This document shows, in pieces, positions 33,751-41,090 of a stretch of DNA of 64,000 nucleotides (positions are counted from its first letter, which is position 1; each line of letters opens with the position of its first letter). The position numbers and the translations under genes were made by a program. Source of the DNA: Chryseotalea sp. WA131a (lineage in GTDB: Bacteria; Bacteroidota; Bacteroidia; Cytophagales; Cyclobacteriaceae); the NCBI GenBank assembly GCA_025370075.1, contig CP073016.1, positions 2,046,001-2,110,000 of the forward strand, read 5' to 3'. The notes beneath the pieces were generated by a model. The model was not told the DNA's origin. It saw only the letters and a program-made list of their open reading frames with translations, and made no database searches.

Positions 33751-34872
33751 TCATTTTTTACGTTTTATAAGAAGTCGCTTATATACATTTACACCATCAA
33801 CTGAAACTGACATATTGATATCATTATTCCAACCATCAGGTCTTCCGTAATCATAAGAGCAGCCAATTATTTCGAATTGTTCAGGATTATATTTGTCTAA
33901 GAAAGTAATGGGAACGCCCATTACACCATCATAGTCACTTGGAATTGAATCAGTGTATGGAACTTCAATTGCATTGAAATTATCATATTTTTTATACCCA
34001 ACCCCTTTAATATCCTTATGAGAACTAAACTTAATGTTATCATTCATCGTCATTAGAGGTAATATTTGGTGTCTCTTTCCATGGTCTAGATTAGTAAACC
34101 AAAGACAATTGTTTGTAGCTACGATTCTATTGCCATCTTCATCAATTCGTGCTTCAGTGCCATATAATTCATAAGATTTAGGAACAATAAAGCCAGAAAT
34201 CCAACGCCCCATTCCTGTACCTAACCATACTTTATTTTTTTTGATCAATGGAAAAACTTCTTTGTAAGTAATTGCATTTATATTAGCTATTATTAAAAAT
34301 TTCTTGTCGTAATCTACAAGCTGCTTAATGAATTCTTTGAAAAGACTAAATGGTGGATTGGTTATTACAAAGTCGGATTGTTTCAATAATTCAATTGATT
34401 CAGGGCTTCGAAAATCACCTTCACCGTACAATGGTGCCCACTCATTTTTCTTGTTTTGTTTTAGTTGTAAGGCAACGTCTTTTAAGCTGAATTCACCGTC
34501 ACCATCTATGTCACCAACTGAGTTTATAATAAATTTGTTGGCTGTTATTTTGGGACGACCTTTTTTTTGTTTATCGGTGTCATTGTAAACAAATAAACCT
34601 AATTGAGTATTTGCAACAGGAGAGGGTTTGTAACTTGTGGTAATGAGCCGTTTTAATCCAATTCGTTCAAAGTTCAATATGAAATAGCGAAAAAAATTGC
34701 TTTCATACGGGTCGTCACAGTTACAATAAACAACTTTACCTCTGAATGTGTCAGGGTTGTATTCTAAATAGGCTTCAACCTCCTTTTGGATGTCAACATA
34801 TTGCGTGTAAAATTCATCACTTTTTGATTTCTTTGCTTTATGCAATAATTTGTTTGCTCCTTGTCTTGCCAT
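33751..34872 (-). CDS. Adenine-specific methyltransferase, EcoRI family
   Basis: 373 residues. N-terminal KSDEFYTQYVDIQKEVEAYL and VVYCNCDDPYESNFFRYF are typical of the M.EcoRI family; the catalytic NPPF lies near residue 173 (FVITNPPFSLFKEF). Modifies adenine in a short target, presumably as the protective partner of the DUF262-HNH protein encoded downstream. Both genes fill one cassette with ends TTACAGGCTGGCGTTCG and TTACAGGCAAGCGTAAG. Asp codons mix GAT and GAC. Confidence 0.88.
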   Translation of the reverse strand: MARQGANKLLHKAKKSKSDEFYTQYVDIQKEVEAYLEYNPDTFRGKVVYCNCDDPYESNFFRYFILNFERIGLKRLITTSYKPSPVANTQLGLFVYNDTDKQKKGRPKITANKFIINSVGDIDGDGEFSLKDVALQLKQNKKNEWAPLYGEGDFRSPESIELLKQSDFVITNPPFSLFKEFIKQLVDYDKKFLIIANINAITYKEVFPLIKKNKVWLGTGMGRWISGFIVPKSYELYGTEARIDEDGNRIVATNNCLWFTNLDHGKRHQILPLMTMNDNIKFSSHKDIKGVGYKKYDNFNAIEVPYTDSIPSDYDGVMGVPITFLDKYNPEQFEIIGCSYDYGRPDGWNNDINMSVSVDGVNVYKRLLIKRKK

Positions 34873-34954
34873 TTTATTTTAAGTCTTTCTTTCAGGTTCT
34901 AAATTTACATTTTTGTTGTCAACTGTTATTTCTTTGCGGTGTCGTCTTACGCTT

Positions 34955-35098
34955 GCCTGTAACGTGAATATTTGCGATCGGGCGGGAATTTGAAACTGCG
35001 TCCTGTCCCCAAACACAAAGCGGAATAAAGATAACAAAACTTTGAACTACACGTCAACCCCGCCTGGCGCAAATATATTGTTGTGTGCCGTACCAATT
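34955..35098 (-). other. attC site 28 (family D)
   Basis: R boxes gcctgtaac and gttgtgtgcc (35090); arms ATATTTGCGATCGGGCGGG and CCCGCCTGGCGCAAATAT. The gene of its cassette ends inside it. Confidence 0.88.
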
Positions 35099-35691
35099 TT
35101 CTCAACTCTCTCTTGTCCACTAGTTTCGTTTTTGAAAATGATTGTATCGTTGTCCCGCCACGAGATTTTATCGCTTAGGCTTTCCTTTAATTCGATTTCA
35201 TAAAATTCTATAAGAGGCAATTGAATTGGACTGTCAAACTTGTAAAACTTTAAAACATATGGACATGCCCAGTAGCAACCCACTACTCCTAAAATTTCAG
35301 CATTTGGTGAGATGTAGTAGTCTGTCCCAATGAAGCCGTCTTCTCCCGGAGAAAAACCCTCAATTATTCTATTTGTTAAATCAATAATTGTCTGTCCCCC
35401 ATAGATGTCCTCTGCGCAAATTAGATAGTCAACATTACCTTTTGTTGCCCACCCATGAAAGAATGTCCCCCAGTTGCTGAAAATTGAAAATAGTTTTTCT
35501 CCGGTCGCGTGTTCAAAAATTTCAACTTTTGTTACTTCCCAATTTGTGTCGGGTCTGGTCTGATTATACTCTGCCGTCTCTATTCTGTACTTCTTTGTCG
35601 GGGAAAAGACTGTCGTCTCGCTTTCCTTAATTTTTGAATTAAGGTCAAGATATGTTGCTATTTCCTTTCTAATTTCTTCTATGTGATTCAT
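35047..35691 (-). CDS. Unknown cytosolic protein, C-terminus encoded by attC
   Basis: 214 residues from ATG 35691. Beta-rich with many Tyr/Trp (FSNWGTFFHGWATKGNVDYLICAEDIYGGQTIIDL…GVVGCYWACPYVLKF). No signal or membrane segment. Not recognised; the make-up recalls immunity-type proteins. The frame runs about 15 codons past the R box into attC 28 (AHNNIFAPGGVDV). Confidence 0.58.
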   Translation of the reverse strand: MNHIEEIRKEIATYLDLNSKIKESETTVFSPTKKYRIETAEYNQTRPDTNWEVTKVEIFEHATGEKLFSIFSNWGTFFHGWATKGNVDYLICAEDIYGGQTIIDLTNRIIEGFSPGEDGFIGTDYYISPNAEILGVVGCYWACPYVLKFYKFDSPIQLPLIEFYEIELKESLSDKISWRDNDTIIFKNETSGQERVEKIGTAHNNIFAPGGVDV

Positions 35692-35704
35692 CGTCCAATC
35701 GGTA

Positions 35705-35733
35705 TGGCACACAACGGCCAAGTTTATGACGGC
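35705..35733 (-). other. attC site 29 (family F), disrupted
   Basis: R box gcacacaac and the first arm (caagtttatgacggct) are present, then the IS element begins. The second arm is not found at the other IS end, so the site is half lost. Confidence 0.75.
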
Positions 35734-35922
35734 TGTCTCGTCCTGAAAAAAGTTTACACAATTTGGTTAAGAATCCTACTGCAAGTTTACAGCTTTAAGT
35801 TAATCCTGAATACCGTTTACATTTTTTAATTTTGTGTTACTGGTGAAAGCGGAAGTAGGCCCTGCAGAGGTGCAACCTACCAGGAATTAAACCAGTGTGT
35901 GACGAAGTATGTTGTTCAATAG

Positions 35923-35951
35923 AAGCCAAGTTTAACCGCTTGGCTTTTTTT
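35923..35951 (+). terminator. Rho-independent terminator near IS left end
   Basis: AAGCCAAG pairs with CTTGGCTT around an 8-base loop, followed by a run of T on the plus strand. It would stop transcription entering the IS from outside on the plus strand. Confidence 0.65.
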
Positions 35952-36008
35952 GAGGGGTATACTTTTGAACACCTTTATGCCTTTTAAAACCTGCCCCGCG
36001 CAGCGGGG

Positions 36009-36911
36009 CTATGCCATTGAGACCTCCTTTCCTTTGTTCTTCTGCCAATAGTTGGTCCACCGCTTCTTGATCGGGCCGCTTTGTTGGTGCGCTTGGGCAG
36101 GCTTTAGGTTATCAATGCTTCCATGTGGGCGAAGGTGGTTATAGGTGCTGCACGCAATGGCCACTTCTTTTTGGGCCGTTGCATAATCAGGGAATGCCTC
36201 TTCCAGTAACTCTTGCTTCAAAATCCCGTTCACTCTTTCGGCCAGTGCATTTTCCAACGGGTCACCTTTCTCGGTCATACTGATCTTGACCCCATGCTGT
36301 TCCAATAATTTCACATATCCATCGCAGCAATACTGTACCCCTCTGTCGCTGTGATGGATAAGCCCATCGTGCAGGGGGGTTGAAGCCAACGCCATTTTCA
36401 AGGCGGCCAGCGGCCCTCTTGCCGATAGGCCCTCGCTCAAATAAAACCCTACAATCTTTCGGCTGTATGCGTCTGTGACCAACGACAAATAAGCAAACCC
36501 CTCATTCAAGTGAATGTAGGTTATGTCACTGACCCAAAGCTGGTTAGGGGCAACTGGGATAAAATCACGGACAATGTTGGGGTACTTTTTAAAGCGGTGT
36601 TTCGATAGCGTGGTCACTGGGCCTCTCCGTTTTCGTTTCGTGACCAACAGGCCTCTGTCTGCCAGCAAATCAAACATTGCGTCCCGCCCGATTTTAAAAC
36701 CATGGGCCGTTAGAAAACTTTGCATCTCATCTAACAATTTTCGAGTACCGATACGTTTGAGATGTTTTCGATGCCGCAACACCTCTTCGATAATGACATC
36801 CGATTCATAAGCTTTCTGATGAATATAATCTATGCCTTGATAGTAGGACTGCCTACTATAACCAAGCAGCAAACAAAGCCCGTTGATACAACGGGGCGTA
36901 CTTTGTTCCAC
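36009..36911 (-). CDS. IS3-family transposase OrfB (DDE integrase domain)
   Basis: 300 residues from GTG 36911. N-terminal HTH_21-like part (IGTRKLLDEMQSFLTAHG), then an rve core with the DDE triad in WVSDITYI, HHSDRGVQY and ENALAERVNGILKQE. Probably made as an OrfAB fusion: orfA carries the slippery run A-AAA-AAG at 36941-36935, and a -1 shift there leads into the orfB frame through VWHQAVEQVEQSTPR. Confidence 0.93.
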   Translation of the reverse strand: MEQSTPRCINGLCLLLGYSRQSYYQGIDYIHQKAYESDVIIEEVLRHRKHLKRIGTRKLLDEMQSFLTAHGFKIGRDAMFDLLADRGLLVTKRKRRGPVTTLSKHRFKKYPNIVRDFIPVAPNQLWVSDITYIHLNEGFAYLSLVTDAYSRKIVGFYLSEGLSARGPLAALKMALASTPLHDGLIHHSDRGVQYCCDGYVKLLEQHGVKISMTEKGDPLENALAERVNGILKQELLEEAFPDYATAQKEVAIACSTYNHLRPHGSIDNLKPAQAHQQSGPIKKRWTNYWQKNKGKEVSMA

Positions 36912-36916
36912 CTGCT

Positions 36917-37258
36917 CTACTGCTTGGTGCCAGACTTTTTTCGGATGTCGATCTTAAGCTGCCCCTCAGCTATGTCAATGATGGCATTGAGCAACTTATT
37001 GTGCAACTTAGCTTTTCGGAGTTCTTCCCGCAGTAGCTTTACATCGGTAGGCAATTCTTCCCGGGGAATATCGTCTTTGACTTTGATCTTGGGCTTTGTT
37101 TTTCTCACCGGCTTTCCTTGAAATTGTGTGACCCAATGGTGGATTGATCTAAAGTCAACTCCATGCTTGGCCCCCAATTTACGATAGGTCGTATCGCCCA
37201 GCAAATACTCTGCAATGATAGCCTCTTGTTCCTGAACTGTTTTTTCTGATTTTACCAT
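36917..37258 (-). CDS. IS3-family OrfA (helix-turn-helix)
   Basis: 113 residues. Helix-turn-helix region EAIIAEYLLGDTTYRKLGAKHGVDFRSIHHWV (residues about 12-43), basic linker, then a leucine-zipper-like helix (LLREELRKAKLHNKLLNAII) used for multimerisation. Ends 5 bases before orfB; a programmed -1 frameshift at AAAAAAG near its end is likely. Confidence 0.9.
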   Translation of the reverse strand: MVKSEKTVQEQEAIIAEYLLGDTTYRKLGAKHGVDFRSIHHWVTQFQGKPVRKTKPKIKVKDDIPREELPTDVKLLREELRKAKLHNKLLNAIIDIAEGQLKIDIRKKSGTKQ

Positions 37259-37303
37259 CTTGTTTACACGTTAATTCGTGTAAACCCAGATCAGGACGAG
37301 ACA

Positions 37304-37514
37304 CTCTTTCTTCTTTTGTCATTGTCTCAAGTTTGGGTTTTAACTTTGTCCAAAAGCCGATGATTAAAAGTGGTCCGAGAAAAGGAATTACCCAAATAAG
37401 TCGTTTGTGTAATCTTCGTCTCTCTTCGTTTAAATAGTCAGACTTGTTAATACGAATTGTCACGAAAATGTTCAGTAACACATAAACTGTCCCAATGGCC
37501 AATAGTATTTTCAA
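37304..37514 (-). pseudogene. Membrane-protein gene truncated at the IS3 element
   Basis: Starts normally at ATG 37514 with two membrane segments (ILLAIGTVYVLLNIFVTI and LIWVIPFLGPLLIIGFW), similar in layout to PLDc_N-type small membrane proteins. After about residue 70 the reading runs into the IS end. The 3' part, and the second half of attC 29, are not seen anywhere in the window. Confidence 0.75.
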
Positions 37515-37553
37515 TTCGTTTGCTTTAAGTTATTCTCATTGTCCCGTAGCATA

Positions 37554-37687
37554 GCAGCCAACGGTTTGGCTTGCAGAAGGCGGGCAGTTAAAACCTGCGC
37601 CTTCTCCCACGTGATTAAATAAATGAAACGCACTGAACTTTCCTAACGCACAGTCCGCCCGCTTTTCTGCAAGCCTGTGTTATGGCC
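37554..37687 (-). other. attC site 30 (family C variant)
   Basis: R boxes gcagccaac and gttatggcc (37679); arms GGCTTGCAGAAGGCGGGC and GCCCGCTTTTCTGCAAGCC. Own site of N1 copy 2; close relative of attC 4. Confidence 0.86.
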
Positions 37688-38046
37688 AGTTTGCAACCGA
37701 GCTTAGGGTTTTAATGTCGACCGTGCAAAAGAATAAATGTCAACCGAGAAAGTCTCGCGAGCAAGTCGTCCAGCGCAAGAGTTTTTGGTCGTCCGCCAGA
37801 AAGTGTCGTTAAGAGTTGTCGCGCGAGAATGGGTCGTCCCATTGCAAATGTTTCCGAGACGAGTCGTCAACGAGCAAAAGTGTCACCAAGGAAAAAGTTT
37901 AAAAAGGCGTCTTTGATTTTTTAAATTTTCCGTCAGTCGTTTGAAGCAAAGTCCGCGCAATGTTTATGAATTGTCAGCGAGCAGAAGTCAGTCGTCTACT
38001 AATTTGCCGTCACCGAAATTTCGGATGCACACTCGTCCCGCAAATT
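37688..38046. other. Non-coding cassette body N1, copy 2
   Basis: Second copy of the body at 4787-5146, with scattered substitutions and several one-to-few-base indels. The plus-strand ATG frame of copy 1 is shifted here after about ten codons. The preserved parts include agcaagtcgtccagcgcaag and gttgtcgcgcgagaatg. Confidence 0.7.
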
Positions 38047-38180
38047 GGCCATAACGTGAGTATTTGCGTTCGAGCGGGGCTTCCGAAGCCACGTGCTGTC
38101 CCCGACAGCGAACGCACTAAAGATACGAAAACGTTGGATTACGCGTCAACCCCGCTTGACGCAAATACATTGTTAGCAGC
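38047..38180 (-). other. attC site 31 (family A)
   Basis: R boxes ggccataac and gttagcagc (38172); arms TATTTGCGTTCGAGCGGGG and CCCCGCTTGACGCAAATA. Own site of the first copy of a duplicated cassette. Confidence 0.9.
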
Positions 38181-38195
38181 TGGTTTGCCTCTCAA

Positions 38196-38603
38196 TCAAT
38201 ATAACTCAATAATGTCAGTCGTCTCCAAATCAATCTGATTGTCGTCAAGGAATCGAAGTGCATATTTTATCATTTCATTTTCCATTTCCATTTTCAATTT
38301 GAAGTCCTCCTTGTCCTTAGATGGAATACTTGGCGAATAGTCAAAAACCTTGTCCGCCTTTTCAATTTCAATTATACTTCTTGAGTTTGTCTTTACTTTT
38401 TCAATTTTCAAACGGAGAATCTCTTCTATTTCCTTTGTCAAGTTCGCTGCATGTCTGTCAAATAAATTGTACTGATTGCCCGTTAAATACAAACTAAAAA
38501 AAGTCTTGTCATCTTTGTCGAAATAAAATTTCTTTTCAGGGTCGTCATTTAAAAATTGTCCAGCCCAAATAAAAACTAATACCCTATCTTGTTTCCATGT
38601 CAT
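38196..38603 (-). CDS. Unknown cytosolic protein, duplicated cassette copy 1
   Basis: 135 residues from ATG 38603; an upstream TTG is unlikely. Acidic/basic mixed, with WKQDRVLVFIWAGQFLND, FYFDKDDKTFFSLYLTGNQYNLFDRHAA, and a helical second half. Not recognised. A copy at 58461-58868 differs by one residue that I can see (D to N at about 21). Both cassettes have the same boundary sequence (TTAGCAGCTGGTTTGC) and the same attC family. Asp is mostly GAC. Confidence 0.6.
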   Translation of the reverse strand: MTWKQDRVLVFIWAGQFLNDDPEKKFYFDKDDKTFFSLYLTGNQYNLFDRHAANLTKEIEEILRLKIEKVKTNSRSIIEIEKADKVFDYSPSIPSKDKEDFKLKMEMENEMIKYALRFLDDNQIDLETTDIIELY

Positions 38604-38613
38604 ATTCAAACTT

Positions 38614-38747
38614 GCTGCTAACGTTTAGCTTATTGCTGGCGGGCAATTAAAACCTGCGCCATGTCCAACGAGATAAAGATAAATAAAGAACTGCAAACTT
38701 CAATGACGCACAGTCCCGCCCGCTTGCAATAAGCTTTTGTTGTGGGC
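38614..38747 (-). other. attC site 32 (family C)
   Basis: R boxes gctgctaac and gttgtggg (38739); arms GCTTATTGCTGGCGGGC and GCCCGCTTGCAATAAGC. The gene of its cassette ends inside it. Confidence 0.88.
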
Positions 38748-39180
38748 TGGGCCGCTTTACCCATTCTATTTTCTTCCTCTTGTCCAATGTCGGAATTGTC
38801 TTTTGTCCGAAATGCCTTCTGTGTATTTGTATTGTTATTATAAGTCGTACGATTTCAAGCCCCATAAGAGCTCCAATAAAATACTTATATCCTAATTCGT
38901 CCAGTTGGAATGGATTAATTGTCAGCAAGAAACTAAACGACAAAATCACAAATAAAAGTCGGAGTGGGAATTGTCCATAGGTTAACCAAAGTCCGACCTT
39001 ACTTTGTCTAATCAAGAAGTATGCAGAGAAAATGAGAGATAAATAACACAAAGGTGTCCCAATTGCAATAGCTACAAAATACGGAGAGGCACTTGTAAAT
39101 CCAGTGTCGATTGGATTTTTAATGTCCCTAAACAAAGTCACTAAATCAAGAAGACCAAATACTATCAATAACTTTTTCAT
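38647..39180 (-). CDS. Four-helix membrane protein reading into attC
   Basis: 177 residues. Membrane segments near residues 3-18, 33-57, 64-88 and 97-118, followed by a basic cytosolic tail. The frame passes the R box and uses about 30 codons of attC 32 before stopping (…LIASGRDCASLKFAVLYLSLS). Not recognised; similar small membrane proteins are frequent in Bacteroidota. Confidence 0.58.
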   Translation of the reverse strand: MKKLLIVFGLLDLVTLFRDIKNPIDTGFTSASPYFVAIAIGTPLCYLSLIFSAYFLIRQSKVGLWLTYGQFPLRLLFVILSFSFLLTINPFQLDELGYKYFIGALMGLEIVRLIITIQIHRRHFGQKTIPTLDKRKKIEWVKRPSPQQKLIASGRDCASLKFAVLYLSLSRWTWRRF

Positions 39181-39218
39181 GTCCTATTTGTCAACCGCCA
39201 ATTTGTCCAGCGGCCTTG

Positions 39219-39351
39219 CCCACAACGTGAGTATTTGCGTTCGAGCGGGGCTTCCGAAGCCACGCCTTGTCCCCGACACCGAACGCATTAAAGATACGAA
39301 AACGTTGGATTACGCGTCAACCCCGCTTGACGCAAATACATTGTTGTGGGC
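39219..39351 (-). other. attC site 33 (family A)
   Basis: R boxes gcccacaac and gttgtggg (39343); arms TATTTGCGTTCGAGCGGGG and CCCCGCTTGACGCAAATA. Own site of the 39360 cassette. Confidence 0.9.
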
Positions 39352-39359
39352 TGCTTGCC

Positions 39360-39962
39360 TCACTTACTTTTTATCATTAGGGAAATCTTTCGAGTGTCCC
39401 TTATGTAAATTCCTTTTAGCTTTTCTCCTTCAATTTTCGTTTCGTCTTTGCCCCCTGGATTTATAAATACTCTCCCTTTAAATTTAAAATTGTACTGGTC
39501 ACCATACATAAATTCAATTGTCATGTTAGGAACAATGCTCGCAGGATTGTTGTCGTCCACGTTGCTTGCAATGTCAATGCAACCCAGCTTGGTAATTTGT
39601 CCTTTGTTATACTCAAATACGTCAACTCCTGTTGAATACTCAAATCCAAGTTCGCACACAATTATTATTCTGTCGTCCTTGAACTTGTAAAATATTGGTC
39701 TATAAATATAACTCTCTCCAACGTCTTCAGATTTGAATTTAATCTTGTTCTCTTCAATATAAAGAAGTTTAAGACCTTCAATCTTAGCGTTGTCAGTTGT
39801 CAGTTGGTTTGCTATTACAAATCTCTCCTTTTGGTTGAGTACATAACTGTCCTGAACGTTGAAGCCGTCAAGTTTGAATTTATTGTCTTTAGTCAATTGA
39901 ATAATTTCGGGGTTCTCTGTCCCGATAAATAGAATAAAAAGAATAGTTGTTATCTGGTTCAT
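39360..39962 (-). CDS. Unknown protein, possibly exported, exclusive GAC usage
   Basis: 200 residues. A short hydrophobic N-terminus (ITTILFILFIG) may be a signal. The rest is beta-rich (KIEGLKLLYIEENKIKFKSEDV…IYRPIFYKFKDDRIIIVCELGFEYS). Not recognised. All 14 Asp codons are GAC, against an AT-rich background; this is the clearest case of the codon signature of the small cassettes. Single-gene cassette. Confidence 0.58.
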   Translation of the reverse strand: MNQITTILFILFIGTENPEIIQLTKDNKFKLDGFNVQDSYVLNQKERFVIANQLTTDNAKIEGLKLLYIEENKIKFKSEDVGESYIYRPIFYKFKDDRIIIVCELGFEYSTGVDVFEYNKGQITKLGCIDIASNVDDNNPASIVPNMTIEFMYGDQYNFKFKGRVFINPGGKDETKIEGEKLKGIYIRDTRKISLMIKSK

Positions 39963-39979
39963 GTCTTAATTGCCAAGTT

Positions 39980-40113
39980 GCCCACAACGTGAGTATTTGC
40001 GTTCGAGCGGGGCTTTCGAAGCCGCGTCCTGTCCACGACACCGAACGCATTAAAGATACAAAAACGTTGGATTACGCGTCAACCCCGCTTGACGCAAATA
40101 CAGTGTTGTGCGC
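39980..40113 (-). other. attC site 34 (family A)
   Basis: R boxes gcccacaac and gttgtgcgc (40105); arms TATTTGCGTTCGAGCGGGG and CCCCGCTTGACGCAAATA. Own site of the 40120 cassette. Confidence 0.9.
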
Positions 40114-40119
40114 TGGCCT

Positions 40120-40725
40120 TCACCTCTTAAGGTACTCTGTCAACATGAATACTCCGTAGATCCAAAAGTTATAAAGCAAAGTGTAGGTCAGCCCATACCT
40201 GATGCTCTCAAATATGTTGCCCTTACTTTTATTGGAATTCTTAAAGACTAGTCTCAAGGCTCGAAAGAAAATCCAGTACAACATTGCTGCAAATGTCGCG
40301 ATGACTATCAATACAACGTTACTGAAAATCCATAGCGCTAACGCAACTAGTATTGCCCAAAGAATCCACAATAGTATTCCCGCAATTATCCCCTCTAAGC
40401 CGTCACCAACGTCAACGTCAAAACCGTCTCCATGGTGAGTCGGATGAATATTTAAATCTAGGCTGTCGTTAAATGATAATTTGTCACTTGTTATTTGTCC
40501 AATGTTGTCTTTAAGCTTGACACCCCGGTACAGCCCGATAGTTATAAAAAGAAAGAAAGCTATTGAAAGTATTGTCGTTGAAATTATTGAATTCTCAAAA
40601 AATGTATTGTGTCTCCCGAGTCCAAAAAAATAAACGCCAATAATGGTCAATGAAACTACTAGAAGACTAATCTTAAAAATAGTCTTCGATTCAATTAGTC
40701 TATATGTCTTTGGTCTTAACTTCAT
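40120..40725 (-). CDS. Multi-pass membrane protein, unknown function
   Basis: 201 residues, two N-terminal membrane helices (residues about 17-35 and 48-66), a soluble acidic stretch with HPTHHGDGFDVDVGDGLEG, then two or three more helices (ILLWILWAILVALALWIFSNVVLIVIA). Basic C-terminus. Not recognised. Stop 8 bases from the R box. Confidence 0.6.
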   Translation of the reverse strand: MKLRPKTYRLIESKTIFKISLLVVSLTIIGVYFFGLGRHNTFFENSIISTTILSIAFFLFITIGLYRGVKLKDNIGQITSDKLSFNDSLDLNIHPTHHGDGFDVDVGDGLEGIIAGILLWILWAILVALALWIFSNVVLIVIATFAAMLYWIFFRALRLVFKNSNKSKGNIFESIRYGLTYTLLYNFWIYGVFMLTEYLKR

Positions 40726-40743
40726 TCTGTGTCCTTAAGGCTT

Positions 40744-40877
40744 GCGCACAACGTGAGTATTTGCGTTCGAGCGGGGCTTCCAAAGCCACGCCTTGTCCCC
40801 GACACCGAACGCGATAAAGATACGAAAACGTTGGATTACGCGTCAACCCCGCTTGACGCAAATACAGTGTTGGTAGC
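40744..40877 (-). other. attC site 35 (family A)
   Basis: R boxes gcgcacaac and gttggtagc (40869); arms TATTTGCGTTCGAGCGGGG and CCCCGCTTGACGCAAATA. Own site of the Wadjet cassette. Confidence 0.9.
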
Positions 40878-41010
40878 TGTAGGGCCCTTCACCGCAGTTA
40901 ATTCGTAGCCTTGTCTTTGGTCACCCGTCAATGTTACACAGCTCTTTATTGGTCAGTCGCGCGGTTGGGCATTTTTCATTGACTCAATTGTCGGCTTAAC
41001 ACAAAACTGA
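40878..41010. repeat. Conserved left end of defence cassettes, copy 2
   Basis: Counterpart of 14380-14511 in the R-M cassette, starting from the same gtagctgtagggccc; shared landmarks include tagccttgtctttgg and cacccgtcaatgtta. Confidence 0.7.
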
Positions 41011-41070
41011 GCACACTTATTGGCTGGCTTTGGCTGTGGGTGGAATGTGCGGCCCTGACAATGTGTGTGC
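41011..41070 (-). repeat. Cassette-end hairpin, 3' side (Wadjet cassette)
   Basis: GCACAC-ttat-TGGCTGGC pairs with GCCCTGACA-atgt-GTGTGC, with one bulge; TTTGG and GTGCG at the loop ends. Same subtype as 14512. Confidence 0.74.
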
Positions 41071-41090
41071 GACTTGAGGTTTGTAGCTAA

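Larger units (their letters stand above)
35734..37303 (-). mobile_element. IS3-family insertion sequence
   Basis: Terminal inverted repeats TGTCTCGTCCTGA (left) and TCAGGACGAGACA (right), with a second matching block GTTTACAC / GTGTAAAC a little further in, enclose orfA and orfB in the usual order. The flanking bases (gacggc and ctcttt) show no target duplication, and the two sides belong to different cassettes, so a deletion or recombination accompanied or followed insertion. Confidence 0.92.
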
